DNA from: an uncultured Lachnospiraceae bacterium
GTDB taxonomy: Bacteria > Bacillota > Clostridia > Lachnospirales > Lachnospiraceae
Direction: 5' to 3'
DNA: 6,490 nucleotides
Assembly: GCA_945788595.1 (NCBI GenBank)
Contig: CALZMS010000057.1
Coordinates: 1-6,490, forward strand
Position numbers and translations under genes: made by a program
The notes under the pieces: model-generated
Database searches by the model: none
What the model was told of the DNA's origin: nothing
What the model saw: only the letters and a program-made list of their open reading frames with translations
In this document: positions 1 to 4,974 of the stretch, in pieces
Layout of the letters: each line of letters opens with the position of its first letter
How positions within the stretch are numbered: the first letter of the stretch is position 1

Positions 1-160
1 TCAGGGCAAAAAAGGTTTCCTGCACCGCATCCTCAGCCAGGCCTGCGTCCTGCATACGCTCATTGGCCAGATACCATAGAAAATATCGGTATTTTTCATA
101 CAGACAGATAAACTTATCCTTATCTGCTTCATTGTCAAGCATTGCCAAAAACAGTATCAT
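1..160 (-). CDS. ECF-type sigma-70 family RNA polymerase sigma factor, N-terminal part (cut by window edge)
   Basis: Partial gene: the first 53 codons are present and the rest lies beyond the left edge. The protein starts MILFLAMLDNEADKDKF and continues into LYEKYRYFLWYLAN (residues 20-33) and GLAEDAVQETFFAL (40-53). This is the region 2 pattern of ECF sigma factors: a helix with aromatic/basic residues, then the A-E-D-A-V-Q-E-T-F core-binding helix. The start at 160 is supported by GGGAG seven bases upstream (about 168-172); Met7 is an alternative start without such a site. ECF factors direct RNA polymerase to a small regulon, often under an anti-sigma factor; no partner is visible because the downstream side is missing. 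It lies 161 bases downstream of the Nif11-like gene on the same strand and may have its own promoter in the gap. Family call is firm; the regulon is unknown. Confidence 0.85.
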   Translation of the reverse strand, partial: MILFLAMLDNEADKDKFICLYEKYRYFLWYLANERMQDAGLAEDAVQETFFAL

Positions 161-213
161 ATGTATTCTCCCGGGATGTTTTGCTGTTACATTTATAATA
201 ACGTAGCTGCGGA

Positions 214-241
214 AGCATAGACTACAGTTTTTTAGATTCAA
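214..241 (-). promoter_or_regulatory. Candidate sigma-A promoter for the ECF sigma gene
   Basis: Reading the minus strand, a -35 like TTGAAT (236-241) and a -10 like TATGCT (214-219) are separated by 16 bases, about 50 bases upstream of the ECF start codon. The gap 161-321 is AT-rich, holds no ORF of note, and has no clear terminator after the Nif11-like gene, so read-through is also possible. The hexamers are imperfect. Confidence 0.35.
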
Positions 242-321
242 TATAATTATTTTTTATCTTAATCAACCTATCGGGCAGATTTTGATATTTCAGGTAAGTA
301 CTACGCTTCTTTTTGTCTGAT

Positions 322-600
322 TTACAGTCCTGCCAGAAACAGCTCGTAAAAATCGTCCTGACCGTCCAGCTTCGGTGAATTCTCTCCTCCGCCATTGGTG
401 CTTCTTTTCATGGCGGCATGAAACTCCTCTCCCGCACAGATTACTTCCATAGGGTACAGTTCCAGCCCTTCTTCACGACTGATCCGACAGAATTCCTGCA
501 GCGGGTTTGTTTCCGTTTGTGTATGCAGAAGTTTTTCTTTCAGTGCTTTATCCTGTCTGGCTCTGTGCTGCAGTTCGTCCAGTTTTTCCATTGCTGTCAT
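322..600 (-). CDS. Nif11-like small protein (possible RiPP precursor or orphan relative)
   Basis: A 92-residue protein. Residues 4-55 (MEKLDELQHRARQDKALKEK..., then PLQEFCRISREEGLEL) resemble the Nif11 leader fold: a charged amphipathic helix with D-x-x-L-K-E-K-L, then 'F...A/S-R-E-E-G-L-E-L', as in TIGR03798-type precursor leaders. It is followed by S-T-N-G-G-G at 67-72 and an acidic/aromatic tail, DDFYELFLAGL. In true Nif11 precursors a Gly-rich site marks where the leader is removed, which would leave a core of about 20 residues here. That core has no Cys; the two Cys (38, 55) lie in the leader part. No maturase, protease or dedicated exporter is adjacent except the divergent MATE pump. 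AGGAGG at 608-613, seven bases before the ATG, fixes the start. Its own promoter is listed separately. The family link is by eye, so the function is open; it may be a stand-alone Nif11-domain protein. Confidence 0.6.
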   Translation of the reverse strand: MTAMEKLDELQHRARQDKALKEKLLHTQTETNPLQEFCRISREEGLELYPMEVICAGEEFHAAMKRSTNGGGENSPKLDGQDDFYELFLAGL

Positions 601-697
601 ATGTATTCCTCCTATCCTTGCCGCAATTATATTTTCTTCACGCGGCTATAGCGATTTAACAACTTTGTATCAGTGATATACCTTTTTCTTCCTGCCC

Positions 698-726
698 TAT
701 ATAATACCACATCTTTGTCCTGTAAA
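698..726 (-). promoter_or_regulatory. Sigma-A promoter for the Nif11-like gene
   Basis: On the minus strand TTTACA (721-726) is followed by exactly 17 bases and TATATA (698-703). Transcription would start near 691, giving a leader of about 90 bases before the ATG at 600. It lies back-to-back with the MATE promoter; the two -35 boxes are only four bases apart (727-730). Confidence 0.65.
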
Positions 727-730
727 CACC

Positions 731-759
731 TTGTCTTTCTCAGATACAAGTGCTACAAT
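731..759 (+). promoter_or_regulatory. Extended -10 sigma-A promoter for the MATE gene
   Basis: TTGTCT (731-736), 17-base spacer, TACAAT (754-759) preceded by TG at 751-752 (extended -10). The predicted start near 766 leaves a leader of about 26 bases before the ATG at 792. It also overlaps the upstream in-frame GTG at 750, which therefore cannot be the start codon. The spacer is framed by a small inverted repeat, CTTGT (730-734) and ACAAG (746-750), which might be a regulator site. Confidence 0.65.
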
Positions 760-791
760 TTCTGCAGTTTGCGCAAAAGGATAAATTTCCC

Positions 792-2168
792 ATGGAGAAT
801 ACAGATTTAATTCATTCAGAAAACAACATCATAAATCCAATTCTGGAAGGACCGATTACCCGACAGATCCTGCTGTTTTTCTTTCCTATTGTTTTCGGTA
901 CCTTTTTTCAGCAGCTGTATAATACCGTCGATACTATCATCGTAGGCCGTTTTCTCGGTACCAACGCCCTGGCCAGTGTGGGAGGCTCTGCCGCCCAGAT
1001 TATCACTCTGGTTATTGGATTTTTTACCGGTCTTTCTGCCGGTTCCGGTGTCATCATCGCCCAGGCTTTCGGTGCGTGTGACAAAAGACGTTTTCACGAG
1101 GGTATTCATACCGCCTATGCCTATGCCCTGATCGGAAGTATTTTATTTGGCGCTGTCGGTTTTTTTCTCACTCCGGCCATTCTCTCCTGCATGCATACGC
1201 CTGCCGAGCTGATGGCAGACTCAGTGATATATCTGCGCATTTATTTTGCCGGCATCGTCTGTGTTTTTATTTATAATATAGGTTCCGGCATTCTCAGGGC
1301 TCTCGGCGACTCCAAAAGACCGCTGTATGCCCTGATCATCTGCTGTTTTGTCAATATTCTGCTGGATATCCTTCTGGTGGTGGTGTTTCCTCTGGGTGTA
1401 GCCGGAGCTGCTCTGGCCACTATGCTATCCCAGGCTGTCAGCGCTGTGCTGGTAACTGTCTTTTTGATGCATTCCTCTGTTGACACCCGCTTAAATCTCA
1501 AGAAAATACGCTGTCACGGGAACTCTCTGCGTGCTCAGCTGTATGTAGGTATCCCAGATGGCCTGCAAAGTGTGATGTATGCTTTCGCCAATCTGGTGAT
1601 CCAGGCTGCAGTCAACGGCTTTGGTTCTCAGACCGTAGCCGCCTGGGCCGCCGAAGCCAAGATCGAAGCCTTTTTCTGGATGGTCAGCGGCGCTTACTGT
1701 GTGGCAGCCACCACCTTTGTGGGACAGAATTTCGGCGCCGGGAAATATGACCGCATCGTCAAAAGTACACGGATCTGCCTTCTTTTGCATCAGGCAACCT
1801 CTATTGTGATCAGTCTGATCTTTTTTGTCTTTGCACGGCAGCTGATGTCCGTGTTTTCCTCCGATCCGGAAGTTATCCGCATCGGAATGTTTGTATTGCG
1901 CACTGTCACGCCGTTCTACGCATTATTCAGTTTTGTGGAGATTCTGTCCAGCGCTCTGCGGGGTATGGGCGATGTGATCATTCCCATGCTGCTGACGCTG
2001 TTTGGCGTATGTGTTCTTCGTATTGTATGGACGCTGTTTGTACTGCCTGTGCATCCGCAGATGCTGACACTGAGCGCAAATTATCCGATCACCTGGATTA
2101 CTACATCCTTTCTTTTTATCGTGTACTATTTATGGAGAAAAAAACATGGACTATTTCCCGAAAAATAG
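792..2168 (+). CDS. MATE family multidrug/toxin efflux transporter
   Basis: A 458-residue integral membrane antiporter, the normal size for MATE proteins (12 predicted membrane helices in two six-helix halves). Family signs are LYNTVDTIIVGRFLGTNALA at 42-61 in helix 1/2, the GSGILRALGDSKRPL loop (about 164-178) and its counterpart SSALRGMGDVIIPM (386-399) in the second half. The matching halves reflect the family's internal duplication. These pumps use Na+ or H+ gradients to export cationic drugs, dyes or metabolites; the substrate cannot be read from sequence. ATG at 792 is chosen because AAGGA (777-781) sits ten bases upstream and the promoter overlaps the alternative GTG at 750, which has no ribosome site. 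The gene is monocistronic, between a divergent promoter and a terminator whose stem contains its last codons. Export of a product of the neighbouring Nif11-like gene is possible but unsupported beyond proximity. Confidence 0.93.
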   Translation: MENTDLIHSENNIINPILEGPITRQILLFFFPIVFGTFFQQLYNTVDTIIVGRFLGTNALASVGGSAAQIITLVIGFFTGLSAGSGVIIAQAFGACDKRRFHEGIHTAYAYALIGSILFGAVGFFLTPAILSCMHTPAELMADSVIYLRIYFAGIVCVFIYNIGSGILRALGDSKRPLYALIICCFVNILLDILLVVVFPLGVAGAALATMLSQAVSAVLVTVFLMHSSVDTRLNLKKIRCHGNSLRAQLYVGIPDGLQSVMYAFANLVIQAAVNGFGSQTVAAWAAEAKIEAFFWMVSGAYCVAATTFVGQNFGAGKYDRIVKSTRICLLLHQATSIVISLIFFVFARQLMSVFSSDPEVIRIGMFVLRTVTPFYALFSFVEILSSALRGMGDVIIPMLLTLFGVCVLRIVWTLFVLPVHPQMLTLSANYPITWITTSFLFIVYYLWRKKHGLFPEK

Positions 2169-2184
2169 TCCATGCACTCTTTTT
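2138..2184. terminator. Bidirectional Rho-independent terminator shared by the MATE and GntR-HAD genes
   Basis: A perfect 12-bp stem, CATGGACTATTT (2145-2156) with AAATAGTCCATG (2163-2174), has a six-base loop. On the plus strand a T run follows (2180-2184). On the minus strand seven T follow immediately (complement of A at 2138-2144), so it should be the stronger terminator for the GntR-HAD transcript, 82 bases past its stop. The MATE stop codon TAG (2166-2168) lies inside the right arm. The rest of the gap to 2255 holds nothing recognisable. Confidence 0.85.
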
Positions 2185-2255
2185 ACCAGTATTGATTTGT
2201 ACTTGCAGCAAAGATGTCTTCAAACAAGAATCTGCTCCTATAAAAAAACATTTGG

Positions 2256-2903
2256 TCAGGATAGGAATTTCCAGATTTCTTCCGGCTTATCCGCAATCTG
2301 CGAAGCGCCGTGTTCTTCCAGAAACTCCCTGCCGCGAAAGCCCCAGCTTACGCCGATCATATCCATCCCGGCATTGGCCGCCGTATCCACATCAACATCG
2401 GAATCCCCTATGTAGACCGATTCCTCCGCGGTTTTCTTCAAGGTGTGCAAAACTTCATTTACGCTGTCCGGACAGGGTTTCCGGCGGATTTCTTCCCGCT
2501 CACCCACAACAAAATCAAAGCATCCGGGAAAATACTGTTTACAGAGCTCCTGTACCGCAAAATCTGCCTTATTTGAAACCACTGCAGTCTGCATTCCCCG
2601 TTTTCTCAGATCTGCAATCAATTCAATAATCCCGTCATACGGTCTTGTATTATCTGCACAGTGTTCTCCGTAATGCTTCTTAAAGGTTTCCAGTACCTCC
2701 AGCCTCTTTTCTTCCGGTGTTCCGTCAGGTACCGCCCGTTCGATCAGCTTTCCGATACCGTTTCCCACAAACCTTCGCACCTCATCCACACTCCGCTCCG
2801 GAAATCCGTGAAACACCAGTGCATAATTGGTACTCACCGCCAGATCCTTTAATGTGTCCAGAATCGTTCCGTCGAGATCGAAAATCAACAGTTTTTTCTT
2901 CAT
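2256..2903 (-). other. Possible internal translation unit: free HAD phosphatase (215 residues)
   Basis: Within the fusion gene, the codon for Met225 (2901-2903) is preceded by GGAGG at 2912-2916 with an eight-base gap, as good as any ribosome site in the window. The resulting protein starts MKKKLLIFDLDGT, exactly how stand-alone Gph-type HAD enzymes begin. The seen facts are the site and the frame; use of this start is inferred. It could be the remnant of a formerly separate gene that lost its upstream stop codon, or a working second start. Confidence 0.5.
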
Positions 2904-3575
2904 CGCATGTTCCTCCATAGCCTTGTCGATCAGAGCATAATGCTTCTCCACCGCAGCATGGCACTGCGCCAGATCATTATTTTTCAGTCCTTCCAGTATT
3001 CCCCGATGGGCACTTTCCAGATCTTTTCTCAAGCGGTCATCCATCTTTCTCAGGCAGATATCGATCCATTCCCGGTAAACCTCTGCCACTGCGTCCATCA
3101 TCGTGATCCAGAAGCTGTTTTTCGTCTCAGCGATTAAACCATAGTGAAAATCCCTGTCTCTTTCGATTTCTTCCTCCAGAGATGATGTTTTTCTGTCAAG
3201 AATGGCTTCCAGTCCGGTATACCAGTCTTCTTCCTTTTCCCTCTCGTAAATGGCAGCGCAAGAGGACTTTTCCATATATTTCCGAAAATCGCAGATCTCT
3301 TTCTGGCTGGTGCGATTCACTGCCAGCATCATATAGATCATCTGCTTCAATGCCGGTCCGAAATGATCCGATACGTAATTTCCGGAGCCCTGACGCCGCT
3401 GTACCATGCCCATTGCCAGAAGCACACTTAAGGCTTCCCGGGTGGAATTGCGGCTGATACCCAGGGTCTCGGCAATAGCACGTTCCGTAGGAAGCCTGTC
3501 CCCAGGCTTCACTATACCGTCACGGATCAAGCCGTAAATATACTGCACTGCTTTTTCATATTCCTGTCCAGTCAT
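2256..3575 (-). CDS. Fusion of GntR/FCD transcriptional regulator and HAD phosphatase (phosphoglycolate-phosphatase-like)
   Basis: A 439-residue two-part protein. Residues 1-70 are a GntR winged helix (LPTERAIAETLGISRNSTREAL, then RRQGSGNYV). Residues about 90-215 are an FCD ligand domain of the FadR subfamily, with R98 and the likely metal set D140, H144, H190 and H212. Residues 225-439 are a complete HAD hydrolase: motif I DLDGT with D233/D235, S334 (VVSNK), K366 (RRKPCPD) and D391/D395 (GDSDVD). The VGNGIGKLIERAVP cap segment (270-283) and the SWGFRG element (410-415) are typical of Gph/PpaX-type enzymes that hydrolyse 2-phosphoglycolate and similar small phosphates. FCD regulators usually bind small organic acids (glycolate, lactate, pyruvate). 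Both halves are normal length, so this is a true-looking fusion and not debris. The start at 3575 has AGGAG at 3581-3585. GGAGG (2912-2916) eight bases before ATG codon 225 could give a free HAD protein. It lies 155 bases downstream of lrgB on the same strand. HAD substrate and FCD ligand are inferred. Confidence 0.9.
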   Translation of the reverse strand: MTGQEYEKAVQYIYGLIRDGIVKPGDRLPTERAIAETLGISRNSTREALSVLLAMGMVQRRQGSGNYVSDHFGPALKQMIYMMLAVNRTSQKEICDFRKYMEKSSCAAIYEREKEEDWYTGLEAILDRKTSSLEEEIERDRDFHYGLIAETKNSFWITMMDAVAEVYREWIDICLRKMDDRLRKDLESAHRGILEGLKNNDLAQCHAAVEKHYALIDKAMEEHAMKKKLLIFDLDGTILDTLKDLAVSTNYALVFHGFPERSVDEVRRFVGNGIGKLIERAVPDGTPEEKRLEVLETFKKHYGEHCADNTRPYDGIIELIADLRKRGMQTAVVSNKADFAVQELCKQYFPGCFDFVVGEREEIRRKPCPDSVNEVLHTLKKTAEESVYIGDSDVDVDTAANAGMDMIGVSWGFRGREFLEEHGASQIADKPEEIWKFLS

Positions 3576-3686
3576 CTTTTCTCCTGTTTTCTGTTTATCT
3601 TCTTCACATATACCATGAATCCCAGGAATTTGCAGATGTCAATGATATTCTGTACACCTCAACATCCTATTCCAGTGTCGTCTCAT

Positions 3687-3718
3687 CAGTGATTCATACT
3701 GACTTGCCTAAATCACTG
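3687..3718. repeat. 8-bp perfect inverted repeat in the lrgB to GntR-HAD spacer
   Basis: CAGTGATT (3687-3694) and AATCACTG (3711-3718) form perfect arms around 16 bases. The hairpin begins 13 bases after the lrgB stop, but no T run follows on the minus strand, so it is not a standard terminator. It may be an attenuating or RNA-stabilising hairpin or a regulator site. In the rest of the spacer (3576-3730) I see no convincing promoter: a TTGACA-like box (complement near 3637-3642) has no well-placed -10. The fusion gene may therefore depend on the lrgA promoter. Confidence 0.45.
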
Positions 3719-3730
3719 CTCTATTTCTTT

Positions 3731-4423
3731 TTACAGAAATCCTGCAAATACAGAGGCTGCCACCACAGTAAATACACCGGCCACTGCGATGGCCAGGCTG
3801 CTGATGGCTCCTTCTACCTCCCCGATTTCCATGGCTTTTGCCGTGCCGATAGCATGGGATGCTGAGCCGATAGCCAGTCCCTTTGCAATCGGATGTGTAA
3901 TATGAAAGACCTTACAGATCAGCTCCGCAAAAATATTGCCAAGTACACCTGTGATCACAATCACCGCCACAGTGATAGTCACATAACCGCCCAATTCCTC
4001 AGACACGCCCATACCAATGGCGGTGGTGATGGATTTCGGAAGTAAAGTCACATATTCCTGATGAGACAGGCCCATAAGTTTTGCCAGCACAAGCACTGTG
4101 ACAAGACTTGTCAGCACACCCGCACCAATTCCCAGGATCATGGCTTTCCAGTTTTTCTTTAACAGCTCCAGCTGCTCATAGAGAGGAATCGCCAGACATA
4201 CGGTAGCCGGTGTCAGAAACCAGCTCAGATAATGAGCACTGGCATTATAGGTTTCATAATCAATCCCTGCCACCGCAAGCACTGCTATGCAGATAGCGAC
4301 AGAAACCAGCAGAGGATTAAAGATTCCCAGTCCCGTCTTCTTTTTCAGAATATCGCCAAGAAGATAGGCTACAATGCTTAAGGTCACCCCAAAAAATACA
4401 CTGTCTGTCAATAATTCACGCAT
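3731..4423 (-). CDS. lrgB: LrgB/CidB family membrane protein (PLGG1/PftB-like transporter subunit)
   Basis: 230 residues, the usual LrgB length, with multiple hydrophobic segments throughout. Hallmark motifs are TPATVCLAIPLYEQ (71-84), LLPKSITTAIGMGVSEELGG (127-146) and SASHAIGTAKA (187-197). LrgB was first described as part of a holin/antiholin-like murein hydrolase control system. Later work on homologues points to small carboxylate transport: pyruvate by B. subtilis PftAB (YsbAB) and glycolate/glycerate by the plant LrgA-LrgB fusion PLGG1. AAGGAG seven bases before the ATG sits inside the end of lrgA, and the two genes overlap by eight bases (4416-4423), implying translational coupling and a joint LrgA-LrgB complex. 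No lytST or lytTR regulator gene is adjacent; a GntR-HAD fusion follows instead. The family is firm; the substrate is not. Confidence 0.93.
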   Translation of the reverse strand: MRELLTDSVFFGVTLSIVAYLLGDILKKKTGLGIFNPLLVSVAICIAVLAVAGIDYETYNASAHYLSWFLTPATVCLAIPLYEQLELLKKNWKAMILGIGAGVLTSLVTVLVLAKLMGLSHQEYVTLLPKSITTAIGMGVSEELGGYVTITVAVIVITGVLGNIFAELICKVFHITHPIAKGLAIGSASHAIGTAKAMEIGEVEGAISSLAIAVAGVFTVVAASVFAGFL

Positions 4424-4784
4424 GTTTTTTCTCCTTCTTCTCTTCCCGTTTCAGAATAAACTGCGCCACATGACCACTGGCCACCATAACTGTCACAATA
4501 GTCACCACAGTAATCACAGCCACCGGGATCAGCAACGGTTTTAACGTACTCCAGGATGACATCAGTCCCACACCCGCCGGAATAAACATCAGCGGCATGA
4601 TCTCGATCAGAAATTTCCCTGTTTCCCGCACCTGTTCCAGTTTGAGCACTCCCGTCAGCAATGCTGCAAACATCAGAACCATACCGTAGATACTGGCTGG
4701 TACCGGCAGAGGAAGCAGGAACTTCAATACTTCGCCTACGAAAGAAATGGCAAGGATCAGAATAAACTGTTTGATATATTTCAT
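4416..4784 (-). CDS. lrgA: LrgA/CidA family membrane protein (PLGG1/PftA-like transporter subunit)
   Basis: 122 residues with four hydrophobic segments (about 6-24, 30-47, 58-75, 83-102) and a very basic tail, KREEKKEKKHA, typical of small LrgA proteins. Family motifs are LPVPASIYGM (26-35) and MFIPAGVGL (66-74). It is expected to act in the cytoplasmic membrane together with LrgB, whose start it overlaps by eight bases. The ATG at 4784 is preferred because GGGAG (4792-4796) is seven bases upstream; an in-frame GTG at 4814 would add ten residues but has no ribosome site. Transcription should start near 4903 from a strong promoter covered by a GntR-type double operator, giving a leader of about 120 bases. 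Function as a carboxylate transporter is known for homologues and inferred here. Confidence 0.9.
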   Translation of the reverse strand: MKYIKQFILILAISFVGEVLKFLLPLPVPASIYGMVLMFAALLTGVLKLEQVRETGKFLIEIMPLMFIPAGVGLMSSWSTLKPLLIPVAVITVVTIVTVMVASGHVAQFILKREEKKEKKHA

Positions 4785-4797
4785 GTTCTCTCTCCCG

Positions 4798-4833
4798 TCA
4801 AAATAATTCAGCACAACATTTTCTCATAAACAT
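4798..4833 (-). CDS. Possible 11-codon leader ORF upstream of lrgA
   Basis: In the lrgA leader, the minus strand reads ATG TTT ATG, then codons for R K C C A E L F and a TGA at 4798-4800, two bases short of the lrgA ribosome site (4792-4796). AAGGA (4837-4841) lies three bases before the first ATG and nine before the second (4827), so MRKCCAELF is the better-spaced product. Its stop lies 13 bases before the lrgA ATG, a layout seen with leader peptides that influence translation of the next gene. Two adjacent Cys codons are notable. Such short ORFs also arise by chance. Confidence 0.3.
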   Translation of the reverse strand: MFMRKCCAELF

Positions 4834-4878
4834 GATTCCTTAAAATCTGTGCGCCAAATCATTTTTCTATAACGCAAA

Positions 4879-4908
4879 ATTGGTAGCACCAAAATTGGCA
4901 CTACCAAT
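4879..4908. promoter_or_regulatory. Double GntR (FadR/FCD-type) operator at the lrgA promoter
   Basis: An imperfect 30-bp palindrome with outer arms ATTGGTAG (4879-4886) and CTACCAAT (4901-4908). Inside it are two FadR-subfamily half-palindromes. TTGGT-AGC-ACCAA at 4880-4892 is a perfect fit to the TNGTnnnACNA pattern known for FCD regulators such as PdhR and LldR. TTGGC-ACT-ACCAA at 4895-4907 has one symmetry mismatch. Their centres are 15 bp apart. The block begins just downstream of the -10 box and covers the predicted start of transcription, the usual place for a repressor. The obvious candidate to bind it is the GntR-FCD part of the fusion protein encoded downstream. Confidence 0.75.
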
Positions 4909-4909
4909 C

Positions 4910-4937
4910 ATTATAGTCCGTATAAAATGAAAGTCAA
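4910..4937 (-). promoter_or_regulatory. Strong sigma-A promoter for lrgAB
   Basis: Minus-strand TTGACT (4932-4937), 16-base spacer, TATAAT (4910-4915): the best promoter in the window. The start of transcription should be near 4903, inside the double operator. The -35 box begins 38 bases after the stop of the upstream histidine-phosphatase gene, with no clear terminator between them. Confidence 0.8.
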
Positions 4938-4974
4938 TCCCCGATTTTTGTCAGTCTATGCAGGATTTCCCTCT

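Noticed and set aside
750..791. Upstream GTG start that would lengthen the MATE protein by 14 residues
   Set aside because: It has no ribosome site and lies inside the predicted promoter (-10 at 754-759); ATG at 792 with AAGGA upstream fits better.
2241..2250. Poly-T run just after the GntR-HAD stop on the minus strand as a terminator
   Set aside because: No GC-rich hairpin comes before it; the true terminator is the 12-bp stem at 2145-2174.
2009..2629. 206-codon plus-strand open frame across the end of the MATE gene
   Set aside because: It is out of frame with MATE, crosses the terminator, then runs antisense to the HAD domain; its product is Pro/Ser/Arg-rich with no family look.
3600..3660. 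TTGACA-like box as a promoter for the GntR-HAD gene
   Set aside because: No -10 at 16-18 bases; the nearest TATATG is 24 bases away.
4785..4814. GTG start that would lengthen LrgA by ten residues
   Set aside because: No ribosome site at the GTG, while GGGAG is well placed for the ATG at 4784 and the protein then begins like other LrgA proteins.
4879..4908. Reading the 30-bp palindrome as a terminator or riboswitch stem
   Set aside because: It lies at the transcription start, has no T run on the minus strand, and fits the GntR-FCD operator pattern much better.
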